A DNA stretch of 20,041 nt from contig BFEA01000264.1 in NCBI GenBank assembly GCA_003427395.1, positions 501,773 to 521,813 of the forward strand. Direction: 5' to 3'. The position numbers were made by a program, and so were the translations under genes. Numbering within the stretch: position 1 is the stretch's first letter; the number at the start of each line of letters is the position of its first letter. Below are positions 1-9,086 of this stretch, piece after piece. The notes beneath the pieces were generated by a model that did no database searches, had not been told where the DNA came from, and saw nothing but the letters and a program-made list of their open reading frames with translations. Origin of the DNA: Chara braunii. Taxonomy: Eukaryota > Streptophyta > Charophyceae > Charales > Characeae.

Positions 1-114
1 CCACCCCCAATACTCCTCTCCCCGCCTCCCATTAGGCCTCCCATTAGGATGAGCAAAAAAAAAAACAGAAAAAAAAAATAGCCGCAGTACTCATTCAATA
101 CAGTCGTTCCCCCC

Positions 115-137
115 CAATTGATTGGTTGATTGATTGG

Positions 138-172
<35 letters not shown>

Positions 173-177
173 ATTGG

Positions 178-239
<62 letters not shown>

Positions 240-318
240 AAGTAATTGATTGATTTATTGATTTATTGATTGATTGATTGATTGGTGGATCGATCGATTG
301 ATGGATTGATTGATTGGT
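115..318. repeat. (TTGA)n tetranucleotide microsatellite
   Basis: About 200 bp of almost uninterrupted GATT/TTGA units, with occasional GGTT, TTTA and CGAT variants towards the right edge. Shorter tracts of the same unit recur at about 902-925 (opposite orientation) and 1030-1063, so the motif is scattered through the first kilobase. No coding potential. Confidence 0.95.
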
Positions 319-387
319 GGGCATAGGCGCGTCCCTCAGGCGGCTGGGTGTGGCGGTCCACACCGACTGGGCCTCGCAGTTGGCTCA

Positions 388-446
388 CGGACGTGATTCA
401 AAAATGGAATCGATTACAATATCGATTCCGTTCAGGAATCGTGTCC
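388..446. repeat. Imperfect 59-bp palindrome
   Basis: The left arm starts GGACGTGATT and the right arm ends AATCGTGTCC; inside are GGAATCGAT and its complement ATCGATTCC. It shares its arm sequence with the better-preserved palindrome at 491-550, so the two are copies of one hairpin-forming unit joined by a related GCTGGGCG/GGACCTTGC spacer. Confidence 0.75.
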
Positions 447-490
447 CTGAGGTAGCTGGGCGTGGTGGACTGGACCTTGCAGCCGCCTGA

Positions 491-550
491 GGGACGCGAT
501 TCCGAAATGGAATCGATTACGTAATCAATTCCATTTTGCAATCGCGTCCC
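491..550. repeat. Near-perfect 60-bp palindrome
   Basis: The left arm begins GGGACGCGATT and the right arm ends AATCGCGTCCC. The centre is GATTACGTAATC, flanked by AATGGAAT and ATTCCATT. Only a few positions break the symmetry. It could extrude as a cruciform or be transcribed as a long hairpin. It lies between two copies of a GGCGGCTGGG/ACTGGACCTTGC spacer. Confidence 0.85.
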
Positions 551-559
551 CGTGGCGGC

Positions 560-1010
560 TGGGCGCACCGAACTGGACCTTGCTGCAGAATGGTGTGGAG
601 GTGCAGCAGCAAGTGCTTCTGCCGCAGTGGAAGTGGTTCTGCTGCAGCGCAACTAGTTCTGCCGAACCATAGCCAGTTCTCGATCATCGCATTCAGTTCC
701 GGCTGACCAGAAGCTAGTTCCGCTTTTTGATTCTGCTGGAGCAGGTCCAGTTCTGGTGCATCAGAACCCAGCTCTCCTGCAACAGATTCAGCTCTACTGC
801 AGGGGAACTGCGTTCAAATGAACTAGAACAAGTATTGCAGCATAACTGGCTCTGCTGCAGAGGAGTTGCGTTCTGGTAAACCGGAACTAGTGCTGGTGCA
901 TCAATCAATCAAGCAGTCGATCGATCAATTAATCGAACAATCAATCAATTCCGTTTGTAAGTTCTGGTAAACCAGAACTAGTACTCGACCTTGCAGCTGG
1001 ACTGGGGACG
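560..1010. repeat. Diffuse GTTCTG/CTGCTGCAG repeat tract
   Basis: Many short variants of GTTCTGNTG and CTGCTGCAG occur. They include three small perfect or near-perfect palindromes of the same design: 750-767 (GTTCTGGTG and its complement), 870-887 and 961-978 (GTTCTGGT-AAACC-GAAC types). CTAGTTC-type sequences recur between them. No supported gene; the open frames on either strand here are low-complexity by-products. Confidence 0.6.
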
Positions 1011-1025
1011 CACATGAACTGGTTT

Positions 1026-1029
<4 letters not shown>

Positions 1030-1065
<36 letters not shown>

Positions 1066-1088
1066 TGACAAATCTGTCTGTGTCTGCT

Positions 1089-1119
<31 letters not shown>
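1030..1119. repeat. GATT repeat plus poly(T) tract
   Basis: A short GATT tract (1030-1063) is followed by an uninterrupted run of about 30 T (1090-1119). Very long homopolymers recur in the window, several of them inside MITE-like elements. Here I could not find flanking terminal inverted repeats. Confidence 0.8.
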
Positions 1120-1122
<3 letters not shown>

Positions 1123-1899
1123 TGATGGTGTCAGTGAACTACGCTCTATTGACAACCACCGAACCGGTCACTCAACCACTCAAGCACGAGAGTTGTCAAT
1201 CAACGAATTAAGTAATATTAATCCTAATATTAGCGGATTTATCATCGATCGTTTGCAGTTATCACTCGGTTTTTCTCATGGGCTGCTTGTTTTTTCTTTT
1301 CTCTTGCTATGTGGCAGCTGTTTTGCAATACGCTAGGTGTGTACATTTGCTTTTATTTTACTACTTTCATGGCAAACCGCACGGTTATTAGGGGCGTTCA
1401 GTCTTCACCCCTCCCTCCTGTAGCTGGTGGTGGTGTCTACCACCCTTTTTCGCAGATGGGTGCTTCTCGTGATGTCCCGCACTCAGTTGGCATTGGCTTC
1501 ATGTCTTCTTCAGAAATGCGTGTTCCTGGTCCTCCCCCCATTCAGCAGACACCGGCGGTGTCCCAACTGCGACCTGCAGACAACAGTAGAACTGCTTCGC
1601 ACAGACAATCTCAAGAGGGACCCTCTCGTCGGCAGCCCTCGGTTGTTCTAAATACAAACATGGTTGCGCCGAGGCGACACCCTGCACAGTCCCTAGGGCA
1701 GCAACAATAGCATCGGTCGCAAAAAAGGAAGAAAGATGTGACTAGGCCGCCTGCTGCAGAAGAGCGGACTCCAGAAGGGCGAGGAAAGAGGGCACGCAAG
1801 GGAAGTGGGGGTTCTGGTGGGAAAGGAAAGAGATCCGCAGACACTGCGACTGCTGCTGTGGATCTTGAACCAGAGCCTGTGGGTGCGACACCTCTTGAG

Positions 1900-2460
1900 A
1901 GGATGTGGAGCAGGCTGGTCACCTTGAATGCGAAGAAGGTAACGGAGGATATCTTGAGCTTGCCAATGTCTTGCATGATCCGGCCTCCTATGGACGCTCA
2001 TGACGGTTGGGGATCAAGGGAGGTCATATTCCCCGCGGAGTACCACGCCAGGGTCCTCATGGCGTCTATGGAGAGGGCGCCCTGTGGGGACCACTTGCCT
2101 TATGTGGGCATGATTGACCCCACCGAGTGTGCAGCCGTTGATCAGGTGGATGTGCAGAAGTTGTGGTCAGGGGGTTACACCATTTGGATTTTGGGCGACG
2201 GTTATTGGCATGAGGCACGCAACCGTTTGATGGTGAAGCACCCTCAAGTTGACTTCTACAAGAGGTATGTTTGCTATGTGTACGTGGGACTTACTGTTGA
2301 GGAGTCCCTGCTGGTTTGTCATGAGTATAACAATGCGGCTGGTTATCACAAGAAGTTGACTTTTGTTTAGAGGATGCGCTGCTGGAGGGACGTTTTCGAA
2401 AGGATGGGGTGTGAGAAATCGAATGAGGTCAAAAAGGCATGTTTGGAGGCGCTTGGTATC
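1900..2460 (+). other. ParB/Srx-like domain within the fusion relic
   Basis: Inferred from the order of elements, not from an invariant catalytic motif. A strand-helix segment (VIFPAEYHARVLMASMERAP) occupies the position of the ParB segment that precedes the conserved hydrophobic strand, here YVGMID. GGYTIWILGDGYWHEARNRL follows and resembles the ParB pattern of hydrophobic strand, Asp-Gly, His/Arg and helix (typically DGxHRxxA). A further strand (YVCYVYVGL) leads into EESLLVCHEYN and, across TAG 2368, RMRCWRDVFERMG. This matches the ParB succession from the strand after the GxxR region to the acidic helix containing 'Glu-Asn'. The canonical GxxRR signature is not preserved. Another Srx-fold protein, or a domain with only superficial resemblance, remains possible. 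Confidence 0.42.
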
Positions 2461-2672
2461 CCAGCTTTTTCATGGAACCAGAGTGGTCCCTGGGATCATC
2501 AGCTTCAGATCTTCATGAGAGGGCCACAGGTTTGGGGATTGCTATCTGACATTTTCACTTTCTGGAAGCAGGCAAAGATAAGAGATGTGAAGATGAAGAA
2601 GGGTGTGGGTGGTAAAAGGTCAAGTCTCTTTAGGCTGTTGAGTCGAGTGCATCTATTAGCGACACAGGGAAA

Positions 2673-2697
2673 GGGAAAAAGGGTGGAAGGTGAGTGA
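2673..2697 (+). other. Reading-frame junction in the fusion relic
   Basis: The upstream frame runs to TGA 2695 and the downstream frame is open only from 2694, so a -1 change must fall here. The purine run contains a G-GGA-AAA heptamer at 2673-2679 in the correct phase for -1 slippage, but the new frame meets TGA at 2691. AAG|GTGAGT at 2687-2695 also matches a splice donor, and I found no convincing acceptor. A one-base deletion is the simplest reading. Confidence 0.6.
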
Positions 2698-3149
2698 AAA
2701 AGAATAAGAAAGATGTTTGTCATGAGCGTCTTTCTCTCATGGCTCTCAATCCTCTCATGTACGTTTCTGAAAAGAATGAGATAGTAAGTGAGCGTGTAGA
2801 TATGCCTTACAAGCCCCTGCTGGGGATGACTGAGCTCGATGATGCTCTGGTGGTCCCTGTCCTCACAGAAGTTAAGAGAAGGGTCCTGTCGCTTGACGAG
2901 ATGAACCACAAGTTCACGCTTCTTAAGGTTCGTCAGAGGACAACTACTGCATTCGTGGAAGGGGTAAGGGCAGATAGTTGGGAGGCTGCCAAAGAAGAGT
3001 TCCATGTGCATACGCAGGAGGCTATGTTGTCTCAGTACTATAAGTTGTATGAGAGGAATGTCAAGGAAACTCCTCTCGCTATGCAGCTCTGCATTGCCAA
3101 GGCCCTCAACTACAGGGACAAGATGTAGCAGTCACAGCAAGAGGAGTAG

Positions 3150-3963
3150 ACAGCAGCAACACAAGATCCCGAGGGCCTTCTTACAAACTGGACTGCTTTT
3201 GAGGGGGAGGGCTACAAGGGAACCGTGAAGGTGGCGCACTGCGACATGCTCCAGCTACCAGAGAAAATGGAGGACAGACTCCCCTTCACCTTGTGCATTA
3301 TGGACTTCCCATGCGGCTACAACACAGAGGGCTCTGTAGATGATGAGGAGCCGTTCAGTAGGCCTCGGATAGAGGGAAGCATTGCGAGCTTCAAGAAGAT
3401 CACATGTGCACCATATTGGGTCATTGCTGGTTTCTGCTCCTCTAACATGCTCACTGACGTGAAATCTGCATTTTCAGATGGTTGCAATTGTGGGGTGGAG
3501 GTGAGCATTTGGGTTGCTCCCAACATTAGTACTTGTGCAGGTCTCAAGCTCACTAACTGCAAGCAGCATTGTGTTTTTGGTTTCATCAGCCAGAGTGGCT
3601 CCAGGGAGCCCATTCAGTTTCAGTTCAGCGACCCTGACACGAGGATGACCTGCTGGAGTCACAATGCAGTGGTGAGGAAGTACACTTTTGCTGCAGACAA
3701 TGAGATTTTGTGTCCCTACCAGAAACCCATCTCTTTGTATGAGTGGCTCATCAAGAAGTTCTCTGACTCGAATGACTCATACATAGTGGATGTTTTTTCT
3801 GGATCGGGGACTGGAGCCATTGCAGCACTATTGTGCAAACGAAATGTGTTGGTTGTTGAGAGCGATCAGGGCAGGGTTGGCAGGGAGAGGCTTTGTGGAG
3901 AGCGTCACGAAGGAGAAGGACAACCAGAGTCGCACAGTGGCAGAGGGTTGGCGACACGCCTGA
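3150..3963 (+). other. Beta-class N4/N6 DNA methyltransferase domain
   Basis: The domain starts with VKVAHCDMLQLPE, the equivalent of the 'GD....L' strand that opens these enzymes. The catalytic motif IV region is LCIMDFPCGYN (Asp codon at 3303), where the family has (D/N/S)PP(Y/F/W). Near the end, CPYQKPISLYEWLIKKFS leads into VDVFSGSGTG (3786-3815), the S-adenosylmethionine-binding motif I, followed by AALLCKRNVLVVESD. Motif IV before motif I is the beta-class order. The partner base is unknown; the family methylates adenine N6 or cytosine N4 in DNA. Oddities: motif IV reads DFPC, not DPPY, with a Tyr two residues later, and the frame breaks soon after motif I. Confidence 0.8.
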
Positions 3964-4028
3964 GGCTTCAGGCATGCATGAGTTGATAGGGACGCGGCCG
4001 ACATAGGTTTGCTGACTTGATTGTGGCG

Positions 4029-4195
4029 TTGTTGCTTTGGTGCTTTTGTGGGCCTCATATTGTCTATAGGCTCTCTTGGGACATTAGGCACTAAGTCTTG
4101 CAATGTTTGAGATTTGCCTTGTTGCTTTGGTGTTTTTGTGGGGCTCATATTGTCGATAGACTCTCTTGGGACATTAGGCACTTGCAATGTTTGAG
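4029..4195 (+). repeat. 90-bp tandem duplication
   Basis: Two copies, 4029-4118 and 4119-4195, share TTGTTGCTTTGGTG, then TCATATTGTC, CTCTCTTGGGACATTAGGCA and TTGCAATGTTTGAG. The second lacks five bases between the last two blocks. It lies just downstream of the methyltransferase relic, in what would be its 3' flank. Confidence 0.9.
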
Positions 4196-4689
4196 TTTCT
4201 TCCACCATTGTTGCCAAGTACATGGGAACATGCCCGCTTGCTCCTCGTGGGTATGGTTGGATAGTTGTGGGCTTTCTGCGTTACTGCTGGGACTTACAAT
4301 GAGCTGATTGTTGCACTTTGTACATGCAATGAAATTTTCTTTGCTTGTTTTTGTGTTGTGGACACAAAGTCGATCATGGCAATAAGGAATTGTTTTTTTG
4401 CCTCAACTGTGTTTGTGGCTGATCTCAAATTTTCTGCAAAACTATTATATTATTGACATGACTTCTTTGAGTTTCTTCAATGTGAAAAAAACTTCGTTTT
4501 TAGTATGTTGTCGTAAGACATTGATGATAGGGTTAAGTGCGTTTTCTTGAAAACCTGTTTTTTACTTATCTTTTTGTGACCCATAAACCTGAGATATAAC
4601 CTTTTTCCTCAAAACTAGTTTTTCGAAAAATGTATCGCAATATTTGGCAAAATGAACTTTCGTTTCGGTCCAGTTTTCACAAACTGCAT
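4196..4689. other. Non-coding T-rich stretch
   Basis: AT-rich sequence with several oligo-T runs, resembling 3' flank or UTR. No motif, RNA gene or supported reading frame seen. Short open frames are not backed by any recognisable protein feature. Confidence 0.5.
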
Positions 4690-5169
4690 GTTTTAACTAG
4701 AAAGACACGAACCGGGCTTCTTTTGGCATCAGTTCCCCATGCGTTAGTGACACCTAAGTTGCCCACTCAAAAGGATATTAATTTTCAATTTTTTCCCCGG
4801 ATAAAGGCACAAAGTAAAAGTCTATTCAGATCCCTAATCGTCGCGGATCTTCGTCTCTAGGAAGTGGTCTGGAGTACTCCTCCTCCTCGCCCAAGCCAGA
4901 ACTCGGATCTCAGAAGTCGAGTCGTCTCCACCGAATCGACAAAGCACTCCCCCATAAAAACGGTCCACTCCGGGTCGTTAACAGGGCCGGCTCCTAAAGC
5001 AACGAACCCCCGCCCCGAATTTCCTCCTGGAGCGAGAGAGCCCTCAGACTCATAATCAAAACGACTACTCTGGACCTCTACACGAAGAAACAACTTAGAC
5101 AAAATAGAAATGCAGAGAGGGAAGGAGTTAAAGTTGAGACTCGTTCGAATGGGAAATAGGTCGAGAGGG
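4690..5169 (+). repeat. Left arm of a long inverted-repeat pair
   Basis: About 480 bp that recurs in reverse complement at 16987-17463, spanning 12.8 kb outer edge to outer edge. Strongly matching blocks include TTAGTGACACCTAAG, CTCTAGGAAGTGGTCTGGAG, CCAGAACTCGGATCTCAGAA, AAACGGTCCACTCCGGGTCG and CAGGGCCGGCTCCTAAAGC. Similarity stops abruptly at the inner edge, after TCGAGAGGG (5169). The outer edge fades near TAACTAG (4693) and I see no clear target duplication. Both arms carry an aligned TAG in one open frame, but differences fall at all codon positions, so I do not call it protein-coding. It could be terminal repeats of a large DNA transposon, or two copies of one repeat inserted in opposite orientations. 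Confidence 0.85.
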
Positions 5170-5180
5170 ATGTTCGTGAT

Positions 5181-5272
5181 CCTGAAGTGGTGAAAGGTCC
5201 GAAGACCCTAAAAACCACATGTTTAGGCAGGCTGCATCCTGAAGTGGTGAAGGGTGTCATGAAGTGGTGATG
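5181..5272 (+). repeat. GAAGTGGTGA repeat cluster
   Basis: CCTGAAGTGGTGAA occurs near 5181 and 5239, and GAAGTGGTGA again at 5261. This is the same CTGAAGTGG core that builds the large palindromic array to the right, so it appears to be the frayed edge of that array. It begins directly at the inner edge of the left inverted-repeat arm. Confidence 0.7.
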
Positions 5273-5379
5273 AAAAATACGACTGTTGTTAACCTTCTCT
5301 CACATACACGTGTCCTTTCTTTGTTATACGGGAACAGGTGTAGAGAGATGGTTAACAGGTGCATATATTTTCAGGTCTC

Positions 5380-6145
5380 TTTTCCAGGCAGTTCAACCAC
5401 TTTAGGTTACTACTCCACTTCCAGATTGTGTGTGGATCTATACATGGGTTTGTCTGAAACCACCTTCAGACGGTTCAACCACTTCAGGTTGATACACCAC
5501 TTTCAGATTGCCTACACATCCATTGCAAATGGTGGGATGGGAATACATGAAACCCTTTTCAGAAGCTTCAGCCACTTCAGCGGTTTCAGGTCCCCACCTG
5601 AAATTCCTGAAATGACCTGAAGTGGCTGAAGCTTCTGAAAGGGGTTTCAGGTACCCCCATCCAACCATTGGAATGGGGGTACCTGAAACCCCTTTCAGAA
5701 GCTTCAGCCACTTCAGCGGTTTCAGGCCCCCACCTGAAATTCCTGAAATGATCTCAAGTGGTTGAAGCTTCTGAAAGGGGTTTCAGGTACCCCCATCCAA
5801 ATGGTGGGATGGGAATACCTGAAACCCCTTTCAGAAGTTTCAACCACTTCAGCGGTTTCAAGTCCCCACATGAAATTCCTTAAATGACCTGAAGTGGTTG
5901 AAACCCCTTTCAGAAGCTTCAGCCACTTCAGCGGTTTCAGGTCCCACCTGAAATTCCTGAAACGACCTGAAGTGGTTGAAGCTTCTGAAAGGGGTTTCAG
6001 GTACCCTCATCCAACCATTTGGATGGGGGTACCTAAAACCCCATTCAGAAGCTTCAGCCACTTCAGCGGTTTCAGGTCCCCACCTCAAATTCCTGAAATG
6101 ACCTGAAGTGTCTTCAGGCCATTTCAGTGGTTTCATACCACTTCA
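5380..6145. repeat. Palindromic tandem array, 136-bp period
   Basis: Five units are recognised by CAGAAG(C/T)TTCA(G/A)CCACTTCAG at 5560, 5696, 5832, 5911 and 6046. Spacings are 136, 136, 79 and 135 bp, so the fourth unit follows a shortened one. Each full unit is built of two palindromes. One has arms CTTTCAGAAGCTTCAGCCAC and its complement around a CCTGAAATTCCTGAAATGA core. The other is a CCCCCAT...ATGGGGG palindrome centred on CCAACCATTGG. Arms can pair with each other and with neighbouring units. The open frames on both strands here are translations of the repeat, not genes. Candidate interpretations are a fold-back element array, an expanded satellite, or a source of hairpin small RNA. 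Confidence 0.92.
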
Positions 6146-8953
6146 GAATCTTTCATTCTGAAATTTCATGTGGTCGTTAACCACGAGTGCAGGTGTGGAG
6201 GAGGGAAGTCGGCACCCGTTCGGGTCGGGGAAATCGGTAAGCGAGGTTGATTGCGTATGCCTAATCAATTTGTTTTTTCGATCAAAAGAACAAACAGATA
6301 CCACACCGTGCAAACCGATCGAAGGCGTGAGTCCATGCAATCCAATCAGTCAACTAAACAACCATTTTTCATTCGTGCGAGTAGTTAAGCATGCATCAAA
6401 ATAATCACATTAAATTCCTAATTCGCTCCCGTCATCCGCGTAACAACTCAATCAATACATATGTGTGAGATCACTCATGTATCAAACACCGGATACCGAG
6501 GACTAGAGAGAGAGACGGGATAAGATCACCTAATCCTTCTGGTCTCTTTAAAGTCAACGATACTCGTCTACGTGAGATCCAATTGATTTCAACAAGACCA
6601 GCAGGACAACAAATCATCTACACCGACTTGCCCAGATCCCGGCTTTGCAAAACTACAGTCAGCTCGTCAAGACTTTTCGACTCGCCATACAAACATATCA
6701 TCTAACCACGACATCTCGGAAGTTGGCAGATGGGTTGAGAGTGAGCTTTTCGGATGCGCTTGTTGATTTTGAAGTTGCTAAGAGGGAGATAGAAGATGGG
6801 AGGGAACAGGGAGGAGGGAGGGAGGAGCGGAGAAAGACTTCGAGTAAATCGACTGGGGAAAGCCATATCGATCCCCACGAGTGTTTTTCCAGCCAATCAG
6901 ATCACGGCATGAGGGGAGTATCCTCCCTACACGATGTTGCCTGATGGCTCGAGTACCTTGAGGGGATGGATCGGTAAGGGGTTCTTGTACGAGGATGAAG
7001 GCGGGAAGAAAGAAAGCGCGAAGAGTGGTGCGGAGTGGGACCAAGGTTCAAACGAAAAGGAGCGGGAGAGAAGCGCGTAGGGAGAGAGGATGAAAAACAG
7101 TTACAGATATAGGAAAGAAGGCGCAAAGAAGAGAGAGGCGAAGATGGCATGCGGATAGTAGGAAGCCGAACAAGCTTGCATACATGGCGCCGACACAGAA
7201 ATAAAAAAACATCAAAACAGTTACGTTTCATCCATTCTAACTCTAAAACTAATTCAAGATTGAGAAATTTAAAAACAACATCCGCCCGCTAGATTGGACG
7301 TGGGAAAAAATCATACGCTTATTCAAATCCTACTAAAAATTCGCAGAGCCTTCAAGGGTGAATTACGGACCATTCACTTGAAAGAAAGGACACGTAAGTG
7401 CAAAGCACGACCACCTTGACAAATTCTGGAATCCCCAACTGCCGAAGAAAATTTCTAGCGAGTAAGTCCTACATAAATTCATAGATCGCTGGTGAGAAAT
7501 CACGAAAAGTCCTCACAAAGAAAAACAATAAGTCTTTAAAAGGAGGGTTTAGTAAGCCATTGATTTCATGCATACCACCAACGAAAATGATGGGTACCCC
7601 TAAAGCCCGCTAGAGATCGAAAAAACACAGATAACAAAACTCGGGGCTTCGGAATTTCAGTCAGGTACAGAAATTGGTACGTCATAGGACGCACTGTTTA
7701 TCCCTAGTGGAGGTAGATGTGGATCGTAAGTCTTCGACTTTGGCCCCTTATTGAATGTGGTGCTACAGTCTACAATGACCAGTCGTCTGCAAAGTCTGCC
7801 CGAAAATCAAGTGGGGCTCTACGTAGTGATAAGGAGAGCTCTAAGATAGATCAGCAGCCCTCCCACCAGGAACACGGCATCATACCAGCACATCATCCGA
7901 CAAAGGTTATATATACTTTGCAAAGGTGCACTTACTGATAGCCCACTGGCGGGAATTCCCCTTATTGGGAAACAATAGGAGATGATAGCCTTTGGGCGTA
8001 TGATTTTAATCGTATTAGGAGGATCTCAAGTTGTGCAGGGGAGAACGCTCAAGTCTTTTTTTTTTTTTCAACCGATTTGTATCAATAAGGTCTTCAGCCA
8101 ACATGGGTGTGAGTGCTCGTGTGAATGGGTTGTGTGTGGCACAAAAAACATGATAAGCAGAAAGTCGAAGAGAGACTAGAAAAAATAATGTAGATCTATC
8201 ACAAAAATCAGATATTGAAGAGGATTAATGAAGGTACCAAAGTGGTTGATTTCTTGGAAACCACGACATTGGTTACCAACAAACACAATAGAATTGAAAG
8301 CATGCACAAGTTTAAAATCTATGATAACATTTGGAATAGAGAAGCCAACACTATCTTCACAACAAAGAGATTTCATTCATTCGGTTCGAAAGAACAGAAA
8401 CTCACATTTATGATTGTGACAATGCAAAGAATAAACTCAAACACTTCGGACCCTGCAAAATTATTTATGATGCTACTCATTTTGCATAGGGAACTGGGAG
8501 CATAAGGATTCCCCAGCTACATATTCATACGAGGGGAGAGAAAGGTGGATCAAAAGGGGGAAGGGAGGGTATGGCCTAAGTTGTGCATAAACTTGGAAGA
8601 GTTATACGGGATCAGGTAGAGGAGGAAGATATCTGGACCAGCCACCAGATCTTGAAACCGTAGCAGCAATCTTGCAGATCGAGAACCAATCACACACTGA
8701 CTCGAATGGACTTAATAACTTATGTTCGCCATAAACCCAAACCAATAGTCCTGCGGAAATGAACGGGGTCACAAGTTTTGGACTTATTCATTTTTTTTTT
8801 TTTTAAATAAAGGTTCAACATGCTATGAAGTGCGACAATGGTAGTCCAGTTTCATACCAAGTCTCAGGCGGGTAACTCCATCTTGTTTTCAAGAATTGAT
8901 GTTGGGACATTCAAGGGACGAAATTTTATTTTATTTTATCGGACAAGGTACTG
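6146..8953. other. 2.8 kb with no recognised gene
   Basis: Low-information sequence. Notable points only: a purine-rich (AGGGAG/GAAAGA) block at about 6775-7160 and small TC/AG runs near 6508. Open frames are short, start at non-ATG codons or lack recognisable motifs. An open stretch on the minus strand at about 7300-7610 looked protein-like but was not identifiable. I see no RNA gene or mobile-element end. Confidence 0.5.
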
Positions 8954-9055
8954 GTCAGGAGCTGTGTAGCACACCGAACATGTTCGGAGCTTTTCCGAAT
9001 GTCCGAACTTGTTCGGGTGTTCGGTCGAACGTCTCCCGAACGTGTTCGGCCGAAC

Positions 9056-9086
<31 letters not shown>

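Larger units (their letters stand above)
1369..3963 (+). pseudogene. Decayed ParB-like / DNA methyltransferase fusion gene
   Basis: A relic of about 865 codons. The proposed start is the ATG at 1369 (context TTTCATGGC). Codons 1-113 are Pro/Ser/Gln/Arg-rich and end at TAG 1708. The same frame resumes with a basic patch (QKRKKD, then KGKRS) that could be a nuclear localisation signal. A ParB-like segment follows and is broken by TAG 2368. A Lys-rich segment ends at TGA 2695, where the reading frame changes by -1. The next segment (2694-3125) is a helical linker ended by TAG 3126 and TAG 3147. From 3150 the frame enters a beta-class DNA methyltransferase domain. A second frame change near 3870-3889 gives a better C-terminus ending at TGA 3961. 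All four in-frame stops are TAG and sit where CAG (Gln) is natural. ParB-like domains fused upstream of N4/N6 methylases are known from phages and plasmids, so the architecture suggests a captured prokaryotic or viral gene, perhaps cargo of a mobile element. It is probably not functional as it stands. Confidence 0.7.

Noticed and set aside
2440-2510. Hammerhead-like core on the minus strand inside the fusion gene
   Set aside because: It lies in protein-coding sequence and the required flanking stems and cleavage triplet are not convincingly present.
2673-2679. Programmed -1 ribosomal frameshift
   Set aside because: The heptamer is in the right phase, but the shifted frame stops four codons later at TGA 2691, and no downstream pseudoknot was evident.
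4630-5055. Open frame in the left inverted-repeat arm, with an equivalent on the minus strand at 16997-17482
   Set aside because: The two translations look alike, including a TAG at the same position, but nucleotide differences fall at first, second and third codon positions equally. Similarity is therefore explained by the shared repeat and not by protein selection.
5438-6136. Several open frames on both strands with SFSHFSGF-like repeats
   Set aside because: They are translations of the palindromic 136-bp array, which looks the same on both strands.
5380-6145. CRISPR array
   Set aside because: Units are palindromic along their whole length with no unique spacers of constant size, and the context is eukaryotic.
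7300-7610. Protein-like minus-strand stretch (GVPIIFVGG, LLARNFLRQLG)
   Set aside because: Interrupted by several different stops, the opposite strand is similarly open, and no family could be recognised. Left as unassigned.
8215-8505. 96-codon open frame, with a shadow on the minus strand
   Set aside because: Non-ATG start, no motif, and the complementary strand is equally open. Nothing favours either as a gene.
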